Shown piece after piece: positions 16,341 to 25,894 of a stretch of 64,000 nt of DNA. A model generated the notes under the pieces. That model made no database searches. It was not told the DNA's origin and was given only the letters and a program-made list of their open reading frames with translations. The translations under genes were made by a program, and so were the position numbers. Position 1 is the stretch's first letter. Each line of letters starts with the position of its first letter. The DNA is from JAAYBY01 sp964465385 (GTDB taxonomy: Bacteria; Bacillota; Clostridia; Saccharofermentanales; UBA5734): positions 1 to 64,000 of the forward strand of contig CAYXIM010000001.1 of NCBI GenBank assembly GCA_964465385.1, in the 5' to 3' direction.

Positions 16341-17354
16341 ATGAAACGTTCAAGCCAGGCAAAACCCGTCATCCGGCGTCCGCAAGGCCTGCCCCGGAAA
16401 AAGCCAGACCAACCCAAAGCCGTGGCCGCCATGGCTGGAAACCTCCTTTTGGTTCACACCCTTGCTAACCTGGCTGCCCTCTGGCTGATCCGCTCCCGCC
16501 CCGATCTGTTGCCCTTTCTGACCGAACGGACCGCACAGGCCTGGGTCTGGCGCACCTTGATCATGCAGGGGGCATTTATCTTGTTGCCTTCTCTGATTGT
16601 TTTGCTGACCGGCTCCTTGTCGGGTCAGGCGGTCACCGGCAGCCGGGCAGCACCCGGTAGCCTTTTTTTGTCACTGGCCATCGGCATCCCGGCTGCGGTT
16701 GTCTTCCAAGGGGTCAACAACCTCCTGCTCTTCCTGCTGGCCCGCAGCGGCCTGCCCCTGCCTGCAGCCTCTGAAAGCGACTGGTTCCATAACCTGCAGC
16801 TCTTTTCCCTGCCACCTTTCACCGTGCTGCTGGTTGTTCTGGTGGCCGCGCTGATCCCGGCTGTTGTGGAAGAGCTGGCCTTTCGCGGCATTGTCTTCTC
16901 CGCCCTGCGCGCGACCGGCGCCAGGCGATCGGCTTATATCTGGCAGGCGTTGGCCTTCGCCCTCTTTCACGCAGATCCCCTCTTCATCCTGCCCCCTTTC
17001 CTGTCCGGCCTGCTGCTGGCCTTTGTTCGCGACCGCTGTGGCCGCCTGTGGCCGGCCGTCCTGACCCATTTTTCTTTAAACATGACCCTGATCGCCCTGG
17101 CCCCCCTCCTGCCCCGCCTGACCCAGAGCATGATGTTGGAAGCCCAGGTCCGAACCCCTTCTTTGCTGTACGCCTCCCTGGTCGCAGCCTGTATCGCAGC
17201 TGTTGCCCTGATCCCCCTGCTGGTCTGGGCCAGCCAGCTCAAACGGCCAGGCCGCACGGAACCAGCAAGAGGGCTCTTTTTTCCAGGATCATGGACCTTT
17301 GCGTTGGCAATCGCGCTGCAGATTGTTACAATATGGCTGACCAGCCGCCCCTGA
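16341..17354 (+). CDS. CPBP-family intramembrane metalloprotease
   Basis: The 337-residue protein has a basic N-terminal tail of about 30 residues and about eight hydrophobic segments. It shows the CPBP motifs: EELAFRG at about 176, then FALFH and LTHFSLN, which supply the glutamates and histidines of the active site in the membrane. Family members process peptides or protein tails such as CAAX-like or bacteriocin substrates. The ATG at 16341 is 5 bases after the prepilin peptidase stop and has a weak ribosome site, so translation is probably coupled. The substrate is unknown. Confidence 0.88.
   Translation: MKRSSQAKPVIRRPQGLPRKKPDQPKAVAAMAGNLLLVHTLANLAALWLIRSRPDLLPFLTERTAQAWVWRTLIMQGAFILLPSLIVLLTGSLSGQAVTGSRAAPGSLFLSLAIGIPAAVVFQGVNNLLLFLLARSGLPLPAASESDWFHNLQLFSLPPFTVLLVVLVAALIPAVVEELAFRGIVFSALRATGARRSAYIWQALAFALFHADPLFILPPFLSGLLLAFVRDRCGRLWPAVLTHFSLNMTLIALAPLLPRLTQSMMLEAQVRTPSLLYASLVAACIAAVALIPLLVWASQLKRPGRTEPARGLFFPGSWTFALAIALQIVTIWLTSRP
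17304..17332 (+). promoter_or_regulatory. Promoter of the AI-2E-family gene
   Basis: TTGGCA (17304-17309) and TACAAT (17327-17332) are 17 bases apart, inside the 3' end of the CPBP gene. Confidence 0.6.
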
Positions 17355-17372
17355 GGCATTGAGGAGCTGACC

Positions 17373-18587
17373 ATGGCCGAGCACGACCCCTTGCAACACA
17401 ACAAAGCCGTTATCCTGGCCATCATCAAATATTTTTTAATCCTGCTGGTGGCAGGCCTGTGTGTTTACTTTGGTTTTCGCCTCTTCATCATCCTCATGCC
17501 GTTTGTCATTGGCACGGTCCTGGCCCGCCTGTCAACCCAGACCGTTTCCGGCATCCGCAAAGGCTTTGTGCGCCTGGGCCGAAAGCTGAGGCAGCTGCGT
17601 GGCAAGGATGACACAGGTTCAGGGCAGGGGCTGGCCCGCTCCAAGTTGGAAAAACAGGCGGCCCTGGTGGTCTACATCCTGATCTTGCTTTTGTTCCTGG
17701 GCCTGGTGGTGGGCAGCGTCCTCCTGATCATCAGCCAGTTGCGTGCGCTGGCCGCAAACCTACCCAAGTTCGTCAACACCAGCGATTTCCTCAACCAGCT
17801 TGTCGACCAGCTTGACCACTGGTCCAATCGCCTGGGCGGCTTGATTCCCCCGCAATACCTGCTGGCTCTGGAAAGCGAACTGGTCAACATCCAGCAACGG
17901 TTTTTACAAAGCGTCTCGTCTCTGGTTGGGTCCACTTTAAATGCCCTGGCGGGCTTTGCCGCCCACCTGCCCATCTTGTTTTTTATGTTTGTTGTGGTGA
18001 TCATGTCCGGCTTTTACTTTATTTCGGACACCAAAGCCATCTACAGCTTTTTATACCGAAACATCCCCAGCCGCACCTTTCGTGACAAGACCTTGCGCCT
18101 GGTCAATTCGTTGTTCCACAAGCTCTTTCGCGTGATTGGCGGTTATTTGCTGCTGCTGGTGCTGACCTACATCATGGCCCTGATTGGTCTGTTGCTGATC
18201 CGCATGCCCTATGCCGCAGTCATTGCCAGCGTCGTGGCACTGGTGGACCTGCTGCCCATTCTGGGCATCTCAACCACCATGATCCCCATCGCCCTCTACC
18301 AGTTTATTCAGGGCAACATCTGGGGTGGCATCGGTGCCCTGCTTATCCTGGTCACCATCACCATGATTCGACGCTTCATCGAGCCCCCCATTCTGGGCAA
18401 CGCCATGCAGCTTCACCCGCTGGCCACCCTCTTTTCCATGATTTTGGGCATCAGGCTCTACGGGTTGGGCGGTCTTTTGCTGGGTCCTATTGTGCTTGTG
18501 GTCGCTTTGGAAGTCATTCGCCTGTTTGAAATTGACCAGCGTTTCAGGGTCTGGTTTGGCAACCTGCTCAACCGCTTGAGCCCGTAG
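17373..18587 (+). CDS. AI-2E-family (YtvI-like) membrane transporter
   Basis: The 404-residue protein has an N-terminal pair of helices, a central amphipathic region, and the conserved C-terminal block with PYAAVIASVVALVDLLPILG and the long TMIRRFIEPPILGNAMQLHP segment that mark the AI-2E transporter (UPF0118) family. Functions in the family range from autoinducer export to ion antiport and, for YtvI in Bacillus, a role in spore formers; none can be chosen here. GAGGAG precedes the ATG. The last 20 bases overlap the convergent U32 peptidase gene. Confidence 0.9.
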   Translation: MAEHDPLQHNKAVILAIIKYFLILLVAGLCVYFGFRLFIILMPFVIGTVLARLSTQTVSGIRKGFVRLGRKLRQLRGKDDTGSGQGLARSKLEKQAALVVYILILLLFLGLVVGSVLLIISQLRALAANLPKFVNTSDFLNQLVDQLDHWSNRLGGLIPPQYLLALESELVNIQQRFLQSVSSLVGSTLNALAGFAAHLPILFFMFVVVIMSGFYFISDTKAIYSFLYRNIPSRTFRDKTLRLVNSLFHKLFRVIGGYLLLLVLTYIMALIGLLLIRMPYAAVIASVVALVDLLPILGISTTMIPIALYQFIQGNIWGGIGALLILVTITMIRRFIEPPILGNAMQLHPLATLFSMILGIRLYGLGGLLLGPIVLVVALEVIRLFEIDQRFRVWFGNLLNRLSP

Positions 18588-19833
18588 GCTGGGTGTCCAG
18601 CCGACGAATAAAAGCATCGGCTTGGACAGGCGCTTCTGTTTTAAGGAAAAAATACATGTTGGGATGGGGGGCGCAAGCCAAGGGCTGGCCCTCTAAATCA
18701 AAAAGCGTGGCTGACACAATGGCCTGGCTGCTGCCGTCAGGCTGCATGATTTCAAGGTCTTGCCCCGTGCTAAGCCGGTTTCGTTGTTCGACCAGGGCCA
18801 GGTGGCGGCCGGGCAACCAGGCTTTGACCACGCCGACGACGGTCGCAGACCGTTCTTCACGTTTGTGCCGGGACAGGTTGGCCTGCTGCCCAGGTGTTTG
18901 AAAGGCAAAGCCGGTGCCAAAGGGCCGATGGTTCGTTTTTTCTAAATCCCGGCGCCAGCCGGGGTCCACAGCCCAGCCGGCTGGATCGGCCAGATAGGTG
19001 TCCAGGGCCTTGCGGTAGGTTCCCACAACAGTGGCAACATAATAGGCGCTTTTCATGCGCCCTTCAATTTTAAAACTGGACAGACCGGCCTGGACCAGCT
19101 CCGGCAGGTGATCGATCAGGCACAGGTCTCGGCTGCTCAGCAGGTAGGAGCCCCGCGCATCCGCCTCCAGGCTCAGGCGGTGCCCGGGGTTCTGGCTTTC
19201 AACCAGTTCATAGGCCCACCGGCAAGGCTGGGCGCACTGGCCCCGGTTGGCATCCCGGCCGGTCAGGTCAGCAGACAAGAGACAGCGCCCCGAATAGGCC
19301 ACGCACATGGCCCCATGGACGAAGCCCTCCAGCTCCAGCTGTGGCGGGGTGTGTTGTCGGATGTGGGCTATTTCTCCCAGGGTCAGCTCCCGGGCCAGGA
19401 CGATGCGTTTGGCACCCTGCCGGTGCCAGAAGCTGCAGGCTGCTTCATTGGTGATGCTGGCCTGGGTGCTGATGTGGATGGCCTGGTCAGGTTGACGCGC
19501 CCGGATCAGCGAGAAGATACCCGCATCGGAAACAATCACGGCATCCGGTCCGGTCGCCAGCAGGTTGTCAAGCTGCCGGTTCAGGTCAGACAGGTCGCCT
19601 GGATGGGCCAGGATGTTCAAGGTCAGGTAGGCCCGGCGCTTGTGCCGGTGCACCAGGGCGATGGCGTCTGCCAGGTCCGCCTGCGAAAAGGTGGCGCTGG
19701 AGGCGCGCAGACCAAACTGGCTGGCTGACAGGTAGACAGCATCAGCCCCATAACGAAGGGCCATTTCCAGTTTTTCCCGGTTGCCGGCCGGAGCCAGCAG
19801 TTCCAGTTGCAAAAGCCGGGCGGCTTCAGCCAT
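18568..19833 (-). CDS. U32-family protein, probable tRNA hydroxylation factor (TrhP-like)
   Basis: The 421-residue product begins with LELLAPAGNREKLEMALRYG and has the signature CVAYSGRCLLSADLTGRDAN followed by RGQCAQPCRW, whose cysteines bind an Fe-S cluster. Members in Escherichia coli and Bacillus (TrhP/YrrO) are needed for 5-hydroxyuridine at tRNA position 34; older names call them collagenase-like proteases. The ATG at 19833 overlaps the end of mltG by 8 bases. The mltG-U32 pair is also seen in Bacillus (yrrL to yrrO), which supports the call. Confidence 0.88.
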   Translation of the reverse strand: MAEAARLLQLELLAPAGNREKLEMALRYGADAVYLSASQFGLRASSATFSQADLADAIALVHRHKRRAYLTLNILAHPGDLSDLNRQLDNLLATGPDAVIVSDAGIFSLIRARQPDQAIHISTQASITNEAACSFWHRQGAKRIVLARELTLGEIAHIRQHTPPQLELEGFVHGAMCVAYSGRCLLSADLTGRDANRGQCAQPCRWAYELVESQNPGHRLSLEADARGSYLLSSRDLCLIDHLPELVQAGLSSFKIEGRMKSAYYVATVVGTYRKALDTYLADPAGWAVDPGWRRDLEKTNHRPFGTGFAFQTPGQQANLSRHKREERSATVVGVVKAWLPGRHLALVEQRNRLSTGQDLEIMQPDGSSQAIVSATLFDLEGQPLACAPHPNMYFFLKTEAPVQADAFIRRLDTQPTGSSG

Positions 19834-20971
19834 GGCTCTCGCCTTCCTGGGCGTCAAGCAGGGCCTGGTAATAGGCGATGTTTTTTTCCTGTTGGGCATA
19901 ATCGATGGCAAAGGCGTTGGTTCCGTCGCCCTTGGCGCTGAAGAAATAGTAGCCGTGGCTTTCGGGCCAGAGGGCTGCACGGATGGCGTCTTCGCCTGGC
20001 GAGCAGATGGGGCCCGGTGGCAATCCCCCGTTCAGATAAGTGTTGTAGGGGTTGTCAAATTCATCAATGTCTTCGTTGAGCAGCCACAACTTGGCCTCCT
20101 GGCCCGTTGCCTTGCGCAGGTAATTGACGGTCGCACAAGAGCTCAGGGTCATGTCTATCTTCAGCCGGTTGTAAAACACCCCTGAGACCGTCCGCATTTC
20201 TTCAATCATCTGGCACTCCATCTGGATGATGGACGCCAAAATGATGACGTCATCCATGGATCGGTCGATGTAGCGGGCCCGTTCCAGGTATTCCTCAATC
20301 AGCTTGTGCTCCGTGTTGTTGAGAAAGGTGCGGATGATGGTCTCTTCATCAGTGTTGATATCAAATTCATAGGTGTCTGGAAACAAGTAGCCCTGCAAGA
20401 GCCAATCACGGCCCGGTCGTTGCTCAATCTCGGTGACGAAGTCATAGTCCAGGAAGATCTGGGGGTTGCGAACCAGGCTGTCCAAGACGTTTTCATCAAA
20501 ACGGACACCGGCTTCTTCCAGCCGTTGCTTGACCTCACCGTAGGTCAGCCCTTCCGGAAAGGTGACATGGACGGCCTGGGGCTTTTGACAGAGCAAAAAC
20601 ATCATCTCATCATAGCCCAGATCCGGGACCAAGTAATGGGTTCCCGCCATGTAAGCCCCGTCAAAGCCATTGAACTTGGACAGGATGGTAAACATGAAGG
20701 TGTTTTCAACCAGGCCGTTGTTCTCCAGAATTTCAGCAATTTGCTTGGTGTCCGAGGCACGCGGGATGATAATCTCAACCACATCTTTGGTTTCTGGACC
20801 GATCTCCTGCCCGCCTTCCCCAGGATCAAACCGTTTTTGCAGCCGCTCCATGCGGATGCTCTGCGAAATAATGTAGTTGTAACCGAAATAAAAACCGGCT
20901 GTTGCCACACCGATCAACACAAAGATAATCAGGACGGCCAGAAGGGTCCGGCCAATTTTTTTCGAAAACAT
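19826..20971 (-). CDS. mltG: Endolytic murein transglycosylase MltG
   Basis: The 381-residue protein has a single N-terminal membrane anchor (LLAVLIIFVLIGVATAGFYF) and a YceG domain with ASIIQMECQ, where the glutamate matches the catalytic residue, followed by SGVFYNRL and NGGLPPGPICSPG. It cleaves nascent glycan strands outside the membrane and sets glycan length. The usual aspartate in the LQSDPTV motif is replaced here (LSSCATV). The ATG at 20971 is preferred over a GTG one codon earlier because of its spacing to AGGGGG. It is followed by the U32 gene. Confidence 0.95.
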   Translation of the reverse strand: MFSKKIGRTLLAVLIIFVLIGVATAGFYFGYNYIISQSIRMERLQKRFDPGEGGQEIGPETKDVVEIIIPRASDTKQIAEILENNGLVENTFMFTILSKFNGFDGAYMAGTHYLVPDLGYDEMMFLLCQKPQAVHVTFPEGLTYGEVKQRLEEAGVRFDENVLDSLVRNPQIFLDYDFVTEIEQRPGRDWLLQGYLFPDTYEFDINTDEETIIRTFLNNTEHKLIEEYLERARYIDRSMDDVIILASIIQMECQMIEEMRTVSGVFYNRLKIDMTLSSCATVNYLRKATGQEAKLWLLNEDIDEFDNPYNTYLNGGLPPGPICSPGEDAIRAALWPESHGYYFFSAKGDGTNAFAIDYAQQEKNIAYYQALLDAQEGESHG

Positions 20972-20998
20972 CACAAGCCCCCTTGTGGATGCGCTGGT

Positions 20999-22855
20999 TT
21001 ACGGCTCAAGCGGCTGGGCCTGCTGCCTCATCCGCTCGTGTGCGTTCAGGATGCGTTTGCGCAAGCGGATGGCCTTGGGCGTGATTTCAATCAGCTCGTC
21101 ATCGGCTACAAATTCCAGCATCTGCTCCAGGCTCAGCTGTACGGGTGGGGTCAGCCGCAAGGCATCATCCGATCCAGCCGCACGGATGTTGGTCATTTGC
21201 TTGCGCCTGCAGACATTGATCAACAGGTCACCGATCTTGGCGTGTGAGCCCACGACCATGCCGGCATAGACGGCCGTTCCTGGCTCAATCATCAAGGTGC
21301 CACGTTCCTGTGCCTTGTGAAGGCCATAGGTCACGGCTTGTCCCGTTTCCCAGGCCACAATCACCCCGTGGTTACGGCTTGCCAGGGTGCCTTTCCACGG
21401 CTGGTAACCGATCAGAACGGAGTTCATTATACCATTGCCTTTTGTGTCGGTCAAAAAGGCGGATCGGTAGCCAATCAAGCCCCGTGAGGGCATGTGGACA
21501 GTCAAACGGTTCCAGCCGCGGGTGACTTGTTCCATGCCCTGAAGTTCGCCTCCGCGCTGGCCCAATTTTTCAATCACCAGGCCCGTAAACGCCTCTGGCA
21601 GGTCAATAACAACTTCTTCAACCGGCTCCAGGCGGCGGCCATCTTCATGTTTGACAATAACCTCCGGCTTGGAAACCTGAAACTCGTAGCCCTCGCGGCG
21701 CATGGATTCAATCAGGATCGACAAATGCAGCTCACCCCGGCCCTTGACCACAAAGGCCTCGGTCGAGGCTGTCGTCTCCACCTGCAGGGCCACATTTTGG
21801 TCCATCTCACGAAACAGGCGGTCGCGCAAATGCCGTGAGGTGACATAGGTGCCTTCCCTGCCGGCAAAAGGGCTGTCGTTGACCTGAAAGAGCATGGACA
21901 AGGTGGGTTCATCGATGGGCGTGAAGGGCAGCGGATCGATGTGCTCCGGGTCGCAAAGGGTCTGACCGATGGTGCTGTCGGCCAGGCCGGCCAGGCAGAT
22001 GATTTCTCCCGCACACGCTGCTTCGATGGTCTGGCGCGCCAGGCCTTCATAGCGAAAAAGGGCTGTGCTTTTGACCATTTTTCCAGCCTGTCCCCGGTGA
22101 TCACACACCAGCAAAGACTGGCTTTCCCGGACGCACCCCCGCTGGATGCGGCCAACGGCCAGCCGGCCCAGGTAGGGGTCGTAATCGATGTTGGAGACCA
22201 GCATCTGAAAGGGACCCTGGTCAGATCCCGATGGTGGCGGGATAACCGCACAAATCAGGGCCAGCAGAGGGGTCATATCCGCCTGCACTGTGTCTGGCTC
22301 TTTTAACGTCTCCAAAAGTGCCCGGTGGTCGGTTGAAGCCAGGCCAAAACGGGTGGACGCATAGACCACGGGAAAATCCAGCTGCGCCTCCGTGGCATCC
22401 AGGTCCATAAACAGCTCCAGGATCAAGTCAACCACCTGTTCTGGCCGTGCTGTGTCCTTGTCCATTTTGTTGAGGACCACCACCACTTTCAGCTGCATGG
22501 CCAGGGCTTTTTGCAAGACAAAACGGGTCTGAGGCATGGGGCCGTCGGTGGCATCAACCAGCAGCAAGACCCCGTCGACCATGTTCAAGGCGCGTTCCAC
22601 TTCACCCCCAAAATCCGCATGCCCCGGTGTATCCACCAGGTTGATGCGAACCGATCCGTAGGTGACAGAAGCATTTTTGGCCACAATGGTGATGCCTCGT
22701 TCGCGTTCCAGTTCGTTCTGGTCCATGATCTGGTTGCCAGGCAGCAGGTTGTCGCGAAACAAGCCGCTCTGTTGAAAAAGGCGGTCGACCAGGGTGGTCT
22801 TGCCGTGGTCCACGTGGGCGATGATGGCGATGTTGCGCAGGTCTTCTCTGGCCAA
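20999..22855 (-). CDS. typA: Ribosome-associated translational GTPase TypA/BipA
   Basis: The 618-residue GTPase has the P-loop [10 protein letters not shown] at residues 13-22, the switch region with [19 protein letters not shown] and the NKMDK motif, followed by the EF-G-like domains and the BipA C-terminal domain. It acts in 50S assembly and stress adaptation on the ribosome. I chose TTG at 22855: it gives the family's usual N-terminus and has an AAAGGA site, whereas longer readings run into the der gene. It follows der by 19 bases in one operon. Confidence 0.95.
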   Translation of the reverse strand: MAREDLRNIAIIAHVDHGKTTLVDRLFQQSGLFRDNLLPGNQIMDQNELERERGITIVAKNASVTYGSVRINLVDTPGHADFGGEVERALNMVDGVLLLVDATDGPMPQTRFVLQKALAMQLKVVVVLNKMDKDTARPEQVVDLILELFMDLDATEAQLDFPVVYASTRFGLASTDHRALLETLKEPDTVQADMTPLLALICAVIPPPSGSDQGPFQMLVSNIDYDPYLGRLAVGRIQRGCVRESQSLLVCDHRGQAGKMVKSTALFRYEGLARQTIEAACAGEIICLAGLADSTIGQTLCDPEHIDPLPFTPIDEPTLSMLFQVNDSPFAGREGTYVTSRHLRDRLFREMDQNVALQVETTASTEAFVVKGRGELHLSILIESMRREGYEFQVSKPEVIVKHEDGRRLEPVEEVVIDLPEAFTGLVIEKLGQRGGELQGMEQVTRGWNRLTVHMPSRGLIGYRSAFLTDTKGNGIMNSVLIGYQPWKGTLASRNHGVIVAWETGQAVTYGLHKAQERGTLMIEPGTAVYAGMVVGSHAKIGDLLINVCRRKQMTNIRAAGSDDALRLTPPVQLSLEQMLEFVADDELIEITPKAIRLRKRILNAHERMRQQAQPLEP

Positions 22856-22874
22856 AGGCTTGGGTCCTTTCTGG

Positions 22875-24200
22875 CTACCGCCGGCTTTCTTTGGGCCTGA
22901 GCAAAAACCAGATGGGGGTCCCGTCAAAGCCGAAGGCCCGTCTCAGCTGGTTTTCCAGGTAGCGTTCGTATGAAAAATGCATGAGGTCTTTTTGATTGAT
23001 GAAGAGGGCCACCTGTGGCGGGTGAACCCCGACCTGGGTGCCGTAATAGAGCTTGAGGCGTTTGCCCTTGTCTTGGGGAGGCGGGCTCATGGCCACCGCC
23101 TCATTGAGCACGTCGTTAAGCAGACCCGTGGACAGGCGCTTGCCAGCCTCTTCGTAGACCGTCCGAACCAGAGGCAGCAGGCGGTCGACACGCAGCCGGT
23201 TTGTGGCTGAAACCGTCACAATAGGGGCGTAAGGCATGAAAGAGAACGTGGTGCGGATGTCTTGCTCCACCTCGTCCTGGGTGATCTGATGGCTGCCTCT
23301 CAGGTCCCATTTGTTGACCACAAAAATGGATGCTTTACCCTGGTTGTGGGCATAACCGGCGATTTTGGTGTCTTGCTCAGTGGTTCCTTCTGTCGCGTCG
23401 ATCAGGATCAGGCAGACATCAGATCGCTCGATGGCGGCCAGGGAACGGATCATGCTGTAGTGTTCAACCGAGCTGTCAATGCGGCTCTTTTTACGCAGGC
23501 CGGCTGTATCGATCAAGGTAAAGGAACCGTCATCTGTGTTAATGGGGCTGTCGATGGCATCGCGCGTGGTGCCGGGCTGGCTGGAGACAATGAGACGGTT
23601 TTCCCCCAGCAGGGCATTTACCAGAGAGGATTTTCCCACATTCGGTTTTCCGATGACGGCCACAGCGATGCGCTCCGGGCTGTCCGCATCTGCCGCCTGC
23701 TCCGGGAAAGCTTCAAAAACCGCATCCAGCAGGTCGCCAACCCCCAGGCGGTGTGCCGATGAGATGGTCAAGAGCACGTCAAAACCCAACTGGTAAAACT
23801 CATAGGCCTCCAGCGGCAGCGGACCGACCTGATCGGCTTTGTTGACCGCCAGGACAACTGGTTTTTCTGTTTTACGTAACAAGACAGCAATGTCCTGGTC
23901 TTCAGCGGTCATGCCGGCCTTGAGATCAACCAGAAAGATGATGACATCGGCCATGTCAATGGCAATCTGAACCTGTTCACGCATGGCCTGGGCCAGGTCG
24001 TCTTCGGTCCGGGTTTCCAGGCCGCTGGTATCTATGATGGAAAAAGACCGACCCCGCCACTGGCTTTTGGCCACAATGCGATCCCGTGTGATACCGGGGG
24101 TGTCATGCACGATCGACAGGCGCTGGCCGGCCAGGTGGTTAAACAAGGTGGACTTGCCCACATTTGGGCGTCCAACGATGGCAACAATTGGATCAGTCAC
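22875..24200 (-). CDS. der: Ribosome biogenesis GTPase Der (EngA)
   Basis: The 441-residue protein has two consecutive GTPase domains, with P-loops GRPNVGKST at residue 8 and GKPNVGKSS near 183, each with its DTxG and NKxD motifs, and a C-terminal KH-like domain. It is needed for 50S subunit maturation. The start is a GTG that overlaps the stop of the DUF512 gene as GTGA. The order DUF512-der is common in Clostridia. Confidence 0.97.
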   Translation of the reverse strand: MTDPIVAIVGRPNVGKSTLFNHLAGQRLSIVHDTPGITRDRIVAKSQWRGRSFSIIDTSGLETRTEDDLAQAMREQVQIAIDMADVIIFLVDLKAGMTAEDQDIAVLLRKTEKPVVLAVNKADQVGPLPLEAYEFYQLGFDVLLTISSAHRLGVGDLLDAVFEAFPEQAADADSPERIAVAVIGKPNVGKSSLVNALLGENRLIVSSQPGTTRDAIDSPINTDDGSFTLIDTAGLRKKSRIDSSVEHYSMIRSLAAIERSDVCLILIDATEGTTEQDTKIAGYAHNQGKASIFVVNKWDLRGSHQITQDEVEQDIRTTFSFMPYAPIVTVSATNRLRVDRLLPLVRTVYEEAGKRLSTGLLNDVLNEAVAMSPPPQDKGKRLKLYYGTQVGVHPPQVALFINQKDLMHFSYERYLENQLRRAFGFDGTPIWFLLRPKESRR

Positions 24201-25561
24201 GATGCAACACCTCCACCCACCCAGTCATCCAGCAGGCCAACCAGGCTGGCACCATCTGTTTCACACAAACGGACGGGCACACCCAGGTCCTGCTGGACGT
24301 CTGAAACCGTCAGGTCATCTAAAAACACCGGCTCTCCCTGGCGCGTCATGCTGACTGGCAACACCAGCAACACCCCTTGCCCGCTCTGGGTCAGCTGTTG
24401 AATCAGGGGTCGGGCTTGGGCCAGCACGTCCTGGCCGGTCACCAGGCCGGCGACCGTGATCTGCGGGCCAAAAAAAGCGTTGACGAACGGCACAACGGTC
24501 ACCGCAGCCCCCAGCCGCCGTTCAAGCTGCGGTTGAAAGGCGGTCAAGAAAGGCGCTGCCGCCGTTCCCGTGCCGATCAAGATATGCTGCTGGCCCAAAG
24601 CTGCTGCCGGCTGACCGGTCGCCAATGCATCGGTCAGCTGCTGGCGCATGAGCGCAACCATGCCCACGCCGTTTTCCAGTTGTGCAAAGGTTTCATAGTA
24701 GGACGTTTGCGGCATCGGCAGGCCGGCCAGGATGAAAAACTCATCCGAGGCATAGACCACCCGCCCCTTGCCCCTGCTCCGTTCCCCTTCCTGCCAGGCC
24801 TCAACCTGCTGGATCAGGTCACGGGCTTCTTCAGCTGAAAAAGCGCGCAGCGGGTACAGGCCATTTTGCGTGCGGTGGCGCGTCAGGCCGACTGGCACGA
24901 TGGCCACGCTGTTTAAAGAAGGCCCCAGATTGACCAGGTCGGTCAGGGTCTGGTCCAGGGCCTGGCCGTCGTTTAGACCCGGGCACAGGACGATCTGGAT
25001 GTTGAGCAACAAGCCAGCCTGGGCAATGCGTTGAAGCTGGTCAAGCACCCGCCCGGCCTTGCGGTTGCGCAACATTTTTTTGCGCAACAGGGGGTCGGTT
25101 GTGTGGACCGACACGTTCATGGGCGAAAAACGATAACTGATCAAGCGGTCCAGGGCCTCATCTGTCAGGTTGGTCAAGGTTGCATAGGTCCCCTCCAGGA
25201 AAGACAGGCGCAAGTCATCGTCTTTGAGGTAGAGGCTTTTGCGAAGACCCGGGGGCAGTTGGTCGATGAAACAAAACAGGCAATGGTTGTCACAGGTGGT
25301 GCATGCTTGCATGAGCGGGTGCTCGAAGGTCAAACCCAGGTCATCCGCTTCTTCTTTTTCAATGTCGTATTCAATCCATTGGCCCGCCTGCAGGACGCTG
25401 ACCAGCAGCTGTGTTTTAAGCTGCTTGAGCCGGTAGTCGAAAAGGTCCTCGATTGCCTGACCGTCCAGGGCCAGCAACCGGTCACCTGCTTGCAGGCCAA
25501 GATCCGCCGCAATGCTTTCCGGCTCCACGCTGTCTATGCGATAGCCTTGCTGTTCGTCCAT
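24197..25561 (-). CDS. DUF512 protein with PDZ and radical-SAM-like cysteines
   Basis: The 454-residue protein starts with a PDZ-like domain (SIAADLGLQAGDRLLALDG), then a radical-SAM type cluster motif CDNHCLFCF with cysteines at 90, 94 and 97, and ends with the DUF512 domain. Its reaction is not known. It is translationally coupled to der, so a role linked to ribosome or tRNA maturation is plausible but is inference. A GAGAGGTGA site precedes the ATG. Confidence 0.9.
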   Translation of the reverse strand: MDEQQGYRIDSVEPESIAADLGLQAGDRLLALDGQAIEDLFDYRLKQLKTQLLVSVLQAGQWIEYDIEKEEADDLGLTFEHPLMQACTTCDNHCLFCFIDQLPPGLRKSLYLKDDDLRLSFLEGTYATLTNLTDEALDRLISYRFSPMNVSVHTTDPLLRKKMLRNRKAGRVLDQLQRIAQAGLLLNIQIVLCPGLNDGQALDQTLTDLVNLGPSLNSVAIVPVGLTRHRTQNGLYPLRAFSAEEARDLIQQVEAWQEGERSRGKGRVVYASDEFFILAGLPMPQTSYYETFAQLENGVGMVALMRQQLTDALATGQPAAALGQQHILIGTGTAAAPFLTAFQPQLERRLGAAVTVVPFVNAFFGPQITVAGLVTGQDVLAQARPLIQQLTQSGQGVLLVLPVSMTRQGEPVFLDDLTVSDVQQDLGVPVRLCETDGASLVGLLDDWVGGGVAS

Positions 25562-25587
25562 CGGCTCACCTCTCTTTCAGAATCACG

Positions 25588-25620
25588 AAAAAGCAGCGAG
25601 TCTGGCATCATTCCCGCTGC
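25588..25620 (-). terminator. Terminator after rpmF
   Basis: On the minus strand GCAGCG and CGCTGC (25615-25620 with 25593-25598) form a stem followed by TTTTT (25588-25592). The stem is short and the loop is 16 bases. Confidence 0.5.
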
Positions 25621-25712
25621 CTGGTGTTTGACGCTTGCTGGGCCTGTCGCCTGCGGTCTCTTCCGTGCAGGCCACGGCCCGGCCTTTTTGAGCTGTTGGC
25701 TTGATCAGGCCG

Positions 25713-25892
25713 TTACTGTTCGACCGCGACGATCTCTTTGCCGTCGTAATGGCCGCACCCTTTGCAGACCCGGTGTGGCATTTTCAACTCATGGCATCGC
25801 GGGCAGGCTGACAGGTTGGGTGCCGTGAGCTTCCAGTTGGCTTTGGAGCTGGCGGTTCTGGCCTTGGACCATTTTCGTTTTGGTTTTGACAC
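25713..25892 (-). CDS. rpmF: 50S ribosomal protein L32
   Basis: This 59-residue gene starts with GTG and encodes the L32 N-terminus SKPKRKWSKARTASSKANWK, then a zinc ribbon with CPRC and CKGC and the GHYDGKEIV end. It is a small subunit of the large ribosomal particle. A GGAGG site lies 7 bases before the GTG. It follows the YceD gene by two bases, the classic yceD-rpmF operon. All four zinc-ligand cysteines are present. Confidence 0.97.
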   Translation of the reverse strand: MSKPKRKWSKARTASSKANWKLTAPNLSACPRCHELKMPHRVCKGCGHYDGKEIVAVEQ

Positions 25893-25894
25893 GT

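Noticed and set aside
20306..21247. Plus-strand open frame of 313 codons over mltG and typA
   Set aside because: It spans two real genes and their gap in antisense and has no start signal.
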